From contig CM060709.1 of NCBI GenBank assembly GCA_030686995.1, positions 267,218,057 to 267,282,056 on the forward strand: 64,000 nucleotides of DNA. Direction: 5' to 3'. Source of the DNA: Artemisia argyi (Eukaryota > Streptophyta > Magnoliopsida > Asterales > Asteraceae). Below, one piece after another: positions 34,728 to 46,634 of the stretch. The notes beneath the pieces were generated by a model. The model saw only the letters and a program-made list of their open reading frames with translations. It did no database searches and was not told the DNA's origin. The first letter of the stretch is position 1, and each line of letters opens with the position of its first letter. The translations under genes and the position numbers were made by a program.

Positions 34728-35777
34728 ATGCGCACCCTAGAAGAACGGCGCGTAGGGAACGGGTACTGCGAGTATCATGGACAGAAGAGCCACACCACCA
34801 ATGAGCGTGTCCAATTGCGCCAACTAATTGATAAGCTAGTAAAAGAAGGCAGATTGGATCATCTAGTTAAGAACATCAAGGATGGGAAAGACAAACAAAA
34901 GACCGGGAGCAAGAAAGAAGCACCTAAGGACAAGGCTGACACCATCTACATGATACAATCATGGCAGCGAAACACTAGGCAAAAGGTCAGCCAAAAAATC
35001 TCTTATGGAAGCGAAATCTCTTTCCCCACCTTGGCTGCGGACAACGCAGTGGCGGAACCACTCATCACCGAGATAAATGCGGGGGGTCACGATATCCACC
35101 GCATGTATATTGATGGAGAGGCATCCGCAGACATAATGTATGAACATTGTTTCAAAAAATTGCGACCTGAGATACGAAGTCAGTTAAGCTTGGCCACGAC
35201 GTCGTTTACTGGCTTTACGGGAGAAAAGAGATGGCCCATGGGGTAAATACGATTACTAGTCGTTGTTAGTAATAAGGAACCCTCCACGGTAGCCTGGGTG
35301 AATTTTATAGTGATCAGATCTCCTTCGCCATACAATGGCATTATTGGAAGACTAGGAATATCAGCCATACGCGCGGTACCGTCCACAACACATGGGATGC
35401 TCAAATTCCCGGTAGAAGGCGACATTGTCACCCTCTACAATACCACCGTACCACCTAGAGAGTGTAACCCGATTACATGTGAGACGACACACACTCCAGA
35501 ACAGCGCACAGCTAAAATATCAAACATGAAGGTCGCAATTCATCCTGATTACCCGGAGCAAGAAGTATCGATCGGGGGATCGCTGTCTGATAAAGGCAGA
35601 GCGGCTGTGTGCGCGCTCTTGCAAAGGAATCTGGATATCTTCGCATGGGAAGCAAAGCACATGACTGGTGTGCCATGCTCGATTACAGAACACAAGTTGA
35701 AGATCCGACAAGGATACTCCCCAGTACGGCAGAAAAAGCGCGGCCAGGCTCCAGAGCGCGCAAAAGCCATTCTGTAG
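34728..35777 (+). pseudogene. Tat protease and linker
   Basis: Open frames 34728-35246 and 35298-35777. The aspartic protease active site is degraded to YIDGEASADIMYEHCF, where DxGxS-type motifs are usual. The second frame is the linker region seen between protease and RT in Tat elements. Its TAG at 35775 separates it from RT. Confidence 0.7.
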
Positions 35778-35792
35778 GAAGTACACAAGCTT

Positions 35793-36578
35793 GTGGACGC
35801 AGGTATCATGCGAGAAGTCTATTACCATGACTGGCTCTCCAATCTAGTGATGGTCAAAAAGAGTGATGGTAGTTGGCGGATGTGCGTGGATTTCACTGAT
35901 CTCAACAAAGCATGTCCACAAGACTGCTACCCAGTACCAGAGATAGACTGGAAGGTAGAATCTTTGTACGGATACCCCTTTAAATATTTCTTAGACGCAT
36001 ACAAAGGGTACCACCAAATCCAAATGGCTAAAGAAGACGAGGAAAAAACAGCCTTCCACACAAGCCAGGGTGTCTATTGTTATACAAAGATGCCTTTTGG
36101 CTTAAAGAATGCGGGTGCCACCTACGAGCGATTGGTAGATAATGCATTTGAAAAACAAGTGGGCCGCAACCTAAAGGTCTATGTTGACGACCTTGTCATA
36201 AAAATCCATACAGAAGACGAATTGGTGCGCGACATTGAAGAAACATTTAGAACACTAGGAAAGATCAACATGAAGTTAAATCCAAAGAAATGCGCTTTTG
36301 GCGCTACAGAAGGCATGTTCCTTGGATACTTGATAGAGCCTGATGGCATTAAGCCATGCGCAGAAAAAACAAAGGCTGTCATCCAACTCCCTTCACCACG
36401 CACGTTGAAAGAAGTCGAGTCTCTGAATGGAAAACTAGCCGGGTTGAACAAATTCCTATCCAAATTAGCAGATAAGTCACTCCCCCTCTTTAAAATCTCA
36501 AGAAGTGTACAAAAAAGGGATACTTTCATTGGACTATGGAAGCGGAAAAAGCTTTTACACAGCTTAAGCAACATATAG
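35793..36578 (+). pseudogene. Tat reverse transcriptase
   Basis: RT motifs are in order: SNLVMVKKSDGSWRMCVDF, FLDAYKGYHQI, MPFGLKNAGATYERLVD and the catalytic KVYVDDLVIK. It would copy the element RNA in the particle. The thumb and connection continue to about 36510, where a frame change follows. The catalytic aspartates are intact, but the upstream stop and downstream frameshift disable the polyprotein. Confidence 0.85.
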
Positions 36579-37015
36579 CAGCACTTCCCACGCTAGTCGC
36601 ACCCCGACCAGAGGAAGAGTTAATTGTGTACTTGTCTGCGACTCATGGAGCAGTCAGCGGGGTGCTACTGACAGATAGGAACTCCGTACAAACACCGGTA
36701 TATTTTGTAAGCAGAGCACTCAAGAAGACATAGATTAACTATAGCGCAATGGAAAAGTTGGTCTTGGCATTAGTATTCGCTGCCAAAAGACTGCGCAGGT
36801 ACTTTCAAGCACACCCAATAGTGGTGATCACGGACCAACCTATAAAGCAAGTTATCTCCAAACCTGACGCATCGTGGCGATTACAAAAGTGGAGTGTGTT
36901 GCTAGGCGAGCATAACATCTCTTATAGGCCACGCACTGCGGTTAAGGGGCAGGTACCAGCAGACTTCATCATCGAAAACCAGACACTGATGCTGCACCTT
37001 CACGGAGCGAGGTAG
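36536..37015 (+). pseudogene. Tat RNase H (first)
   Basis: The canonical gypsy RNase H follows the RT in another frame, with VYLSATHGAVSGVL near 36620 and, after a TAG at 36731, NYSAMEKLVLALVFAAKRLR and VVITDQP. It would remove RNA from RNA-DNA hybrids. Broken by that stop. Confidence 0.7.
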
Positions 37016-37019
37016 ACCT

Positions 37020-37460
37020 ACAAGAACCATGGGTCCTATTCACGGATGGATCTTCATGCGTGGACGGGTCGGGCGCAGGCCTTATCCTCACCAGTCCAGA
37101 AGGAATGGAATTCACTTACGCACTGCGCTTTGAATTCACAGCCACAAACAATGAGGCAGAGTATGAAGCCCTAATTGCTGGATTACGCATTGCAACTAGA
37201 ATGGGTGTACGCAACCTAGAAGCAAATGTGGATTCCCGATTAGTAGCCAATCATGTGTTGGGCGAATATGTGGCTAAAGAGGATAACATGGTTCAATACC
37301 TCGACAAGACCAAGTCACTAATCCAGGGTTTTGATAGGTTCACCATTAAACAAGTTCCTAGAGGGGAAAACAGAAAAGCGGACGCACTAAGCAAGATCGC
37401 ATCTACAAGCTTTGCGCACCTGTCAAAACAAGTATTGGTAGAGATCCTAAAGAACAAATC
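37020..37460 (+). pseudogene. Tat second RNase H (archaeal type)
   Basis: A second RNase H domain: TDGSSCVDGSGAG, TNNEAEYEALIAGL, VDSRLVANHVLGEY and RGENRKADALSK, holding the D-E-D-D arrangement. Its presence between the first RNase H and integrase is the diagnostic domain of Tat/Ogre/Retand elements. A frame change separates it from the first RNase H. Confidence 0.85.
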
Positions 37461-37555
37461 CATATCGGAGATGGAGATATCTACGGTGATAGAGGAGCAG
37501 GATCCTACGTGGATGACCCCTATCATCGAATTCATAAGCAAGGGCATATTACCCC

Positions 37556-38741
37556 ATGAGCAGAAGGACGCTCGACAGATACGGCGCACAATGCAGAGGT
37601 TCGAACTTCGAGATGGTATCCTATATTGGCGCTTATTTCTACAACCATGGCTTCGGTGCGTTGGGCCTCTTCAGGCAGATTACGTACTCCGATAGATCCA
37701 CGCCGGTTCATGCAGTATGCACTAAGGACCACGGTCCGTTGTAGTATGAGCCTTGCGGTCAGGATACTACTGGCCCACTATGCATCGCGATACGCGTGAT
37801 GTGATAAAGAAATGTAGCGACTGCCAAGTTCATAGACCCATCCCGCGCCAAACACAATAAGAGCTAACGCCTATTACTTCGCCATGGCCATTCTATAAGT
37901 GGGGTATCGACATTGCCGGCCCCTTCCCTGTTGCAGCAGGGGGACTGAAATTTCTTATTGTGGCTATAGACTACTTCAATAAGTGGATTGAGGCAAAAGC
38001 AGTAGCGACAATCACAGGTAATCAAGTAAAATGATTTGTTTGAGAAAATATTGTATGCCGCTTTGGATTACCTGGGGAAATCATTTCGGACAACGAAAAA
38101 CAATTCTGCGATAACCCGTTCAAAGACTGGTGCGCGAAACTAAATATTACACAATACTTCGCGTCGGTTAAACACCCACAAACCAATGGTTTGGTTGAGC
38201 GCGCAAATCGTAGTCTGGGCGAAGGAATTAAAGCGCGCCTTGACAAACACAAAGGAAGATGGGTGGATGAATTGTCGCACGTCTTGTGGGCGCACCGCAC
38301 GACAATCAAAGTTAGCACGGGAGACACTCCCTTTTCTCTTGTCTATGGGACAGAAGCTGTCATACCAGCTGAAATTGGGATGCCAACTATTCGTACGGTG
38401 GAAGTTAATGTCGCAACCAATGACGACGAACGACGTATAGACTTGGACCTATTAGAAGAAAGGCGCGAACGCGCAGCTATATGTGAGGCAAGAGCTAAGT
38501 CGAAAATGAAGGGATACTACGATGCTAAGTTTGAAACACCTCATCCAGACCAGGCGACTTTGTATATCGCGCTAATGATGCAAGCCACGCAGAAGATACA
38601 GGAAAACTTGGACCAAAGTGGGAAGGACCCTATGAGGTCATAGAAGCACTAGGAAAAGGCACGTACAAGCTGCGTGACATGGATGGCCGTGAGCTACAAC
38701 GCACATGGAATATTTGCAATCTCAAGAGATGCTGTCTTTAG
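37556..38741 (+). pseudogene. Tat integrase
   Basis: The zinc-binding part (37600-37860) is badly decayed, with several stops. The core follows: KWGIDIAGPF near 37900, IISDNEKQF near 38085 and QTNGLVERANRSLGE near 38180, the D-D-E residues. A C-terminal region runs to about 38740. Integrase joins the cDNA to the host genome. A stop at about 38032 splits the core. Confidence 0.8.
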
Positions 38742-39560
38742 GAAAGGTTACGGCCCAGTGCACGGACACCTCCGCACTTTAGTAAGTGCTCAATAAATAT
38801 CCGTGTATTTACATTTTGTTTCATCTAAGCAAATGTCTTTCTTTTCCCAAAAACTTGCAAGCATTAATTAAATGTCGCAGTTTCTAGCTAACTCCGTGAC
38901 ACACTTCACTTTGTTGTTTACATATTATTTATGTCTCAATATTGTTGTTATACTAGCTTTTGCCTACAAGGCGTGGATGCACTTATTAAAACCCACGATG
39001 GTAAAGGATGAGTAAACCTACTAAATAACTAGTTGAGTAAGAGGGTTGCAAACCTATCAACATCGGATCACGCATCCTTGTTAAACACCTTACTCTCAAG
39101 ACGTTGGAGTAAGTTCAATGTGCATCCTACGACGGATGCGCAACAATGCACACTGTGCGCGTTTAACAAATTAGGAGTCAAGACTCTTGACTCCTTGATA
39201 TGGTATTCGCAGTACGCTGCATGTCAACCCATACACTTGTGAATTTCATATATATTCGCGTATACATTAAGTCATGAACTTCATACACGATTATGTTATA
39301 AGTGGTTATAGATTCCTGTAATCCTTTTTAAGTACGTTTATATAACAGTCTGATTCTTAGACATAACATAGACATCTTTTATGCAAAGACAGATAACTAA
39401 GTACAAACATCATACAATATGCGTACAATAGATTTTTCAAAATAACATTTTATTATGGACTACGAGTTCATACAAATAATAGATTCAACATGCACATGTG
39501 CAACAAAATGTTAATCTATTACAAAACATCACAAAGCCAAACAGCCTAAATACTATGGGA
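38742..39560 (+). other. Tat spacer between integrase and antisense ORF
   Basis: About 0.8 kb without coding potential or recognised motif. Tat elements normally have such non-coding sequence after pol. Confidence 0.5.
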
Positions 39561-40729
39561 ACGTTTAAGCTCTGAGCTGCCAACCCGGTACGCAGCACTC
39601 CCAGCTTCCTCAAGCTTCTTCAACAGATCAATATCCTTGGGTGACACTGTCGCCACGCTAACAGTTACTCCATCAGATATTGGAATATGTGCTGCACCAA
39701 TACCACAAAGGATGGCCTTCCCTTCACACCCTCTTTCTTCACAAGTCTCATAGCATGAGCCTCTAAGGATTCTTTCAGTGGGATTTCCTTCTCAAGGGCA
39801 AAAGGATTTAGGATGTCACGCGGATGAGCAAAGATAGGTACCTGCAGCTGCGACACATCTGGCTTCAGAAAATAACCAGGTTGTGTCTCAGCGCCCTCTG
39901 CTGTGTGCCTAGCCAAGGTTAACCCCTCCATAATAACACCTATGGGTAGTCTTGGTCGCGCTCCAGTTGAGCAATGTGAGGAAGCTCTAAAAGCTTCATC
40001 TTCTCCACAACAGCGACAAGCTCAGCATAGGCATTCTCGTTGTAACCTGGTACTTGTGCGATAGGCACTGGCAACATCTTGTTTTCATGTAGCTCCTCTA
40101 CAACCTCCGCCTTGCCACATGCCAACACGCATTGAACAACATCCCCGAATGACTCTATCACCTCTTGAGACTCCAGAGTACTCAAAGCAGCAAGGCGCAA
40201 GCCATGGCTGATAAGCCACCTGCGCTCAGCAATTGATGACACCAGGTGCGGGTATAGCTCTTCATCATACTCAATACTGAGCTTGCGCAGCTTAACCTCT
40301 TGCTTCTCCAACGCATCCTCCATAGCCTTGCGAAATTCATCCAACCTAGAGAAATGTTCGTTCTTGTTTTGCTCCATGTACTTCAAGACCCAAAGACAAG
40401 TGGCCTTGTAATCTTTCAAAGCAGCACGCTCTTGGCTCACTTGGGCAAGTAACGACATCTTCTCCTCCGCAAGCTTCTTGGCATATGAATTTTTTGACTC
40501 TACCTCAGCCCGAGCATCAACCAACTACGCCCTCAGTAGCGCAATTTCCTCATCTTTTTGCGCACTACTGCTGCTTTCACCAGCATACCTTGCTTTTAGC
40601 TGAGCAACTAATGTGGCCTGGTGCGCAGCGGCCAAACCTAGCTCCTCTATAAGATGGTCCGTGGGCACATCCTTAAATGCCTTCGGCTCAGTCCTTTGGC
40701 TCTTCTGCGAAAGATCATCAATATGAAGG
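39560..40729 (-). pseudogene. Tat antisense ORF, 3' part
   Basis: Minus-strand frames 40752-40525, 40524-39940 and 39931-39665 form one polypeptide interrupted by a TAG at 40525 (probably CAG to TAG). It is rich in Glu, Lys and Leu with heptad-like spacing, so a coiled coil is likely, for example around EEKMSLLAQVSQERAALKDY. It continues the antisense ORF whose start is at 58170. The Athila-like element at 40735-56796 cuts it. The function of this Tat protein family is unknown. Confidence 0.7.
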
Positions 40730-40734
40730 GGACT

Positions 40735-42035
40735 TGATGTGTGCTTTTTCACACATCCTTTTTAGACCTAAATCAAACCAAAAATACCAAATACTAACCA
40801 AATATGCCAAGAGAATGTATGTTTTTGTATTTGTGTATGTGCAGGTACGGATATGAGAAAAATGAACAAAAACGAAGCAAAATCGACAAAAACGAGCACG
40901 AGATTGGAAAAAGGTCAAAATCCGGAGCCGGGGAAGCAAAACGATCAAAGAAAAGCTCATTTCATCATTAGAAGTCCTCAGAGATTCGTCAAAGTTACAT
41001 ATTTGGTCCCTAGATAAAGTTTGAAGAATTGGCTACCTCAGTCCCTGCAGTTTCAGATTTTGGCAAATATGGTCCTTAGAGTAATATTTGAAGAAAAAGC
41101 CAAATATGGTCCCTCATGAATCAATGAATGTCAACAATAACCCTTGGAAGACACTTTTAATGAAGCAAAAAAATGGTCCCTGAATTTCAGATTTTTACAC
41201 AATTGGTCCTTGTAATTTTACTAGTCCTAATCCTAAAAATTACAAATCCTAATCCTTAAATCCAAAACAAACCAAACGGATCCACTAAACTCAGCCAAGC
41301 CCAAAAGCCCAACTACAAGCCCACCATCCCTATTAATATTACCCGGATCTCTTTAAGTCCTACATATGGTCAAACCTTACTTACCCGGTCAATTCACACC
41401 CAAAAAATAAAAACACACCCAACTTATTTACCCGCCCCCCAATTCATAGACTTACCCAGAAAAAATACTTTACCAAGAACCCTAACCCCCTCATCCTAAA
41501 AATTACCCCGATTGGGTAATTATCACCTCATGATTGAACTTCTAGAAGGGTCAGAGAAAGTCAGGGTATGCCAGAGACTCACACGTGTACCAATGAGGAG
41601 ACACACGAAGGATCACCAATTGAGGGCACGCAATCCAAGGGACTATATTGTTGCTTACATATGAAGCAGGGAATTAAGGGACAAGATTTGAGGAAAAGAA
41701 ACACAGGTCTAGAAGGCTCTCAAACCCTAGCTGCTTCACCCACAGCTATATATACCCCCTCCCCTTAGTCATTAAGTGTGCCTTATTTTTGTAATGTTAT
41801 GCTGTTATTTTAAATTTTGTATTGAATTTCTTTTTATAAATGAAAATTTTACTATAGTTTTTTTAATTACTTGTCTGAATTCTAGTTACTTTTATTTACT
41901 GCTTATTTAGATAAGTTGTTTAAGCTTATTGTTTCTCTTTCATTATTGCTTCTTAATGCAGTATTACTTATCAGTTGTTTACTTATTGTTGTTTCAAGTT
42001 TATATAAAAAAAATATTTATAAATAAAAAAAACCA

Positions 42036-42106
<71 letters not shown>

Positions 42107-44655
42107 CAGAAAATACTTTAAAAAAATAAAAAAAATACAAAGTAGTTATAAAAACAAGCTTCAATAAGCTTGAGTTTTGTTTATTCAGTTTCATATAAGC
42201 TCTCTATAGCTTTTGTAAAGCTTTGTTTGGCACCAAATATCAATATCTCTCAAAATCTCAAATAAGTCAACAAAGGTCAACTGAAACAGCTTATTTTGGG
42301 AGAAAAGGCAGTCAAGTAGGAGCACTTGGCCTGTCAAAAGACAGGCAAGCTTAGTGAACCCCCTCTTTTAATGCTGAGGGGCATTTGAATTGTAAGCTCT
42401 TCATTTATTTTTACTGTTACATTAGTAGATTAGTTATAGTTAGGACTGCTTATTAGCTTTAGTTTCTACTTATTATATTTGTTTGGTCTCTTTGTTACTG
42501 TTTTATCATAGTTATATATCTATTTTATTTATCTGTTTTCATTGAGATTTGAATTCTGCTTCTGAGTTGAATCTGTCATATCTGTGGATCTTTGTATCTG
42601 TGTTGTTATTCATCTGAGATCTGTGTTATGAGATTTGTGAGTGTTATTGAATCTATATTGGTTACTAAGTTGAATTTTGAACTGAGTAGGAGTGGTATTT
42701 GAGTGGATTATTGGAGTAGACAGTCATTCAGGGGTGTTTGAATTTAAGTAGTTTGCTGGTATAGATTGTGTTTCAAAGGTTATAAGTTACCTAGACACCA
42801 CAATTAGGGTAAAACCAAATCTAATCTAGCATAATTCAGTAGGAAATTTCAGCAAAAAGTCATATTAGCTTTTTAATGCATCATATCAGTTAGTAAGTTT
42901 AGATTTAGGCTGCATAATCATAATATTAGTTGCATAAGTTGGTAGTGTAGCTTAAGGTAGGTTTAAAGTAGCTTATAACTGTATTATAAGTCAGATAAGT
43001 GCTTAATAATTTCATTTTGGTCAAAGTTAGAGTGAAATCAAAAAGTCAACGCTAGTTTCAACTTAGTTTTTGGACAGTTCTTTGTGAGCTTCTGTAGGGT
43101 TCATTTTTTATTAGAAATACCTTTGGCTTGTTGATTTTAGAAGTTTGGCAGTAAGGAAATCTATTTCAAAAAGAAAATCTCAAATTGGAACTTATTTGCT
43201 TATCTGAAAAGCTCTTTGAAGTTGTTTGTCTGAACCTGAAATACCCTGCACACCAGATTTTGAATCAATTTCTAGGCTACTTTTAGTTAAGAGAATTGGA
43301 TCTAGTATCTGTTTTCAAGATGATTTTGTGTTCTCAGATTGTTAGTGAGTAGTTTGCCCCCATAAGCTTGCATCTCTCAGCTTATTTGATCAGCTTATTT
43401 GGTTCATCAAGTTGAGTGGGTTAAAACTAGTGACTGTTTTTAGTTTGAGAGCTGCTATTGTGCTCTTTGATTCATTATCTGATTATTCTAGTTCACTTAA
43501 GTCTGTTTGTGCTTGTAGTTGGTTTATACATTGATTTGGTTCCATTAGCTTTTCTGCTTTGGCTTATTGCTTATTACATTTTGCTTATCTCAACTATTTG
43601 ATGCCATTTCTGTGTTACTGAGTAATCATTGGTCTTAGTTCTGTTTATTTGTGCTCATTTTAGCCCTACTATCAGTTGGTCAAAGTTTGGTTAAGATTTG
43701 GTCAAAGTGCTTAACAATAAGCACTTCTTAATAAGCAGTTTTAAGCTAATCAATAGTTCCAGTGTTTATTTTTCAATTTTTATATTTTTCCTAGCTTTAA
43801 AATATTATTTTAGATTTTCCCTGAAAATTTTTCATATTTTTCCAAGTTCATTTGCTATTTTTCTTATTTATTTTTCATTTTTATTCAATTTTAATTACTT
43901 TTTAATTACTAAAAAATCCAAAAAAATCAGAAAAATCCCAGAAAAATCCAAAAATATTTTAGAAAATTATTTTCATTTATTTTAGAATTTTAGAAATTTA
44001 TTTTACATTTTTCCCATTTATTTTTAATTTATTTTGAATTTTTAATTAGATTTAATAGTTTTTAATTCCCAAAAATTACACAAAAAGCCTAAAAAAAAAA
44101 AATTAAATTAGTTTTTAGTTTTAAAATTACTTTTTAGTTATTTTTATAATTTTCAATTTATTTTTCATTTTTCTCACTTTATTTGCATTTTCTTTAATTT
44201 TTAATTAGATAAAATAGTTTTTAATTCATAAAAAATAAATAAAAAGTCAAAAAAAAAAAAAAAATTTTTCTTTTTCTTAAAATTTTCTTTTATCATTTTC
44301 AATTTTTAAAAATTATTTCAAAGTCCGTAGGAGTCGTGTAGCTCAAAAGTCGTGTTTTATTTCGTACGTTAACGTTTATTTAACGTTTTAGCGTATGGTT
44401 TCGATTTTACATTACGTTTCTAGTTGCCTTATTTGAATTACCTGTTTAGTTGGTTATTTGTGCTTCATTTACTATTTCATTAGTATAATCTCATCAAATC
44501 ACTTATTACCACTTTCACGACACGTTTCACGAATCGGGAATTAAGAATTCCATTCATCCTTCACACGGACTACGACCTTGGGTTATCCGTATTTCTTTGC
44601 GGATCTCTTGAGTAATACTTATACTATATATATAACTTGATTCTATCACGAATCA
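40735..44655 (+). repeat. Athila-like element, 5' LTR
   Basis: 3,921 bp, starts TGATGTGTGC, ends CGAATCA. TATA box TATATATA at 41747-41754. The AT-rich middle (43750-44330) has TTTTA and AAAAATCC motifs. The TA tract lies at about 42039-42102. Confidence 0.9.
42039..42102 (+). repeat. TA microsatellite in the Athila-like 5' LTR
   Basis: About 64 bp of AT alternation, located after the conserved AAACCAAAAA. In the partner LTR the tract lies before that motif. Confidence 0.9.
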
Positions 44656-44661
44656 AATTTT

Positions 44662-44679
44662 TGGCGCCGCTGCCGGGGA
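44662..44679 (+). other. Primer-binding site (tRNA-Asp)
   Basis: TGGCGCCGCTGCCGGGGA, six bases after the LTR, matches the complement of plant tRNA-Asp except near the middle. Use of tRNA-Asp is usual in Athila elements. Confidence 0.75.
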
Positions 44680-45170
44680 AGGTTGAAGTGAATTTTTGGT
44701 TTTCGATTTTCGAAATTGTGTTTTGAAAACCTTCCTTGTATATATTTTCTATAAAAACTATAAAAATTGAAAAATCAAAATCACTTTTCCTAAAGTGTTT
44801 TCAAAAATACCAAAAAAATAATAAAGTTACAGCCTCGACTCGACCGAAAGGAAGGGCGTTGTAAACCAAATAAGCTTCCCAATATAACTACGCGTGAAAT
44901 TAGTTGCTAATCGAATTACTTTGGATTCTACGACCGAATAAGCGGAAAATACGGAAGCTTTGACATTAAATTGCAAGCTGAAGAGAGATCCATTCTTCTC
45001 TCCCGTTCCGTCGCGAGTAGATTTAGTGGAAACGATTTTCAATTAACGTAACGTTAGAAAAAGAAAAAAACAAAAGTATAATTTTTTAAATTTTGCTTTA
45101 TAAAAACAAAAATACAAAAAGATTTTCCTTTTCAAATTTGATTTTCCTTTTATTTTTCAAAATTTGATTT

Positions 45171-46634
45171 TTGTGGTGTATGAACACACGTTCCACTTCT
45201 AAACGACTTGTTTCACCGCTTTCAAATCCGGAAAGTTTGTTTCGTCATACACACCGAGTTCTTTTTCCTAATACGGAGGAAATGAACCCGAACGAACAAC
45301 ACTTGGGACCCCCGCCGATGGGTGGTGCTCAAAACAATGTGATCCCTCCGATGGGACCACAACCGGCTTTCGATCCACGTTTGATGGAGGAACAACTCCA
45401 ATCACCATTCAATGGTGTGAGGAGAGCCATCGTGATACCCGAAATCAATGCTAATTTTGAAATTAATCACGGATTGCTCAATCTTATCACGAGTATATCT
45501 TTTCACGGGTTCGAACACGAAGACCCATATGCTCACATAAGAAATTTCGCCGACATCGCTGAGACCATTCGCATGAATCAAGTTCCTCACGATGTGGTGA
45601 AATTGAAGTTATTTCCTTTCTCCCTTAAAGGGGCAGCCCGGACTTGGCTGGAAAAGGAACCGCCGAATTCGATTCACACTTGGAACGATCTTGCGTCCAA
45701 GTTTGTGAATTATTTATATCCTCCTTCTAAAACGTCTAACCTTCATTCCCAAATCTTTCGATTCCAACAAGCTTTTGATGAGTCATTCAGCGAAGCTTGG
45801 GATCTATTCAAAGATTTGATGGAAAAATGTCCGAACCATGGGTTCACATCCCTTCAGCAGATTGATACTTTCTACAATGGGTTATGTCATGTTGACCAAG
45901 ACTCACTCAACTCTGCTGCGGGTGGGAACTTATTGGCTCGAAACACGAACGATGCTTTCATGATAATCGAAAATAAGGCTCGTGTGAGAATATCGAGAAA
46001 TAAGCCTCAAGTTTCTAACACTAATAATAAAACGAATGATGAAGTGATGAGTATGTTAGTGGCTCTTAATAAAAAGTTCAATGCTATGTCTTTTGAAAAA
46101 CCAAATCATCAAGTGAATGTCGTCAATCAGGGTTGTGTAACTTGTGGTGGTCCACATCCGTATAACGAATGTCCTTTAACCGGTTCTTATGCTCATGCTG
46201 CAAATATGGGTGGCAACGGTTACCCATCTATTCAAGGAGATCGAAGTCTTCTCAGCTACAATTCAAACCATTTTGTTGGACCACCCGGTTTTACTCAACC
46301 AAATCAAGTCAATCAGGTTAATCAGGTCAATCAAGTTAATTAAAATGTGCAAAACCGAAATCATCAATTTAATCACAATGCTAATCAAAATCGAATGAAC
46401 AATGGTTTTCAGAATCAAAATCATGGTTTTCAAAATCAAAATCGGGGAAATTATAATCAAGGCCCGAATCAAGGGAATTTTCATGGAAATTTTCAAAATG
46501 CTAATCATGGGAATTTTAATCATGGAAATAAGAATTTTCAGAACCACGGTTTCAATAACAACAATCGTGGTCAAAATTTTCAAAATCCAGTTGTGAATCA
46601 GCATCTTCAGATGAACTACTTAAGCAGTTTATGA
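45171..46634 (+). pseudogene. Athila-like gag
   Basis: The first ATG gives MWCMNTRS; an ATG at 45180 is equally possible. The gag domain is present (FHGFEHEDPYAHIRNF, LKLFPFSLKGAARTWL, YNGLCHVDQ), then a zinc knuckle-like CVTCGGPHPYNEC near 46138, then Asn/Gln/Gly-rich repeats. A TAA at 46341-46343 (CAA in the ancestor, by context) interrupts it. A frameshift near 46585-46600 separates it from pol. Gag packages the RNA. Confidence 0.8.
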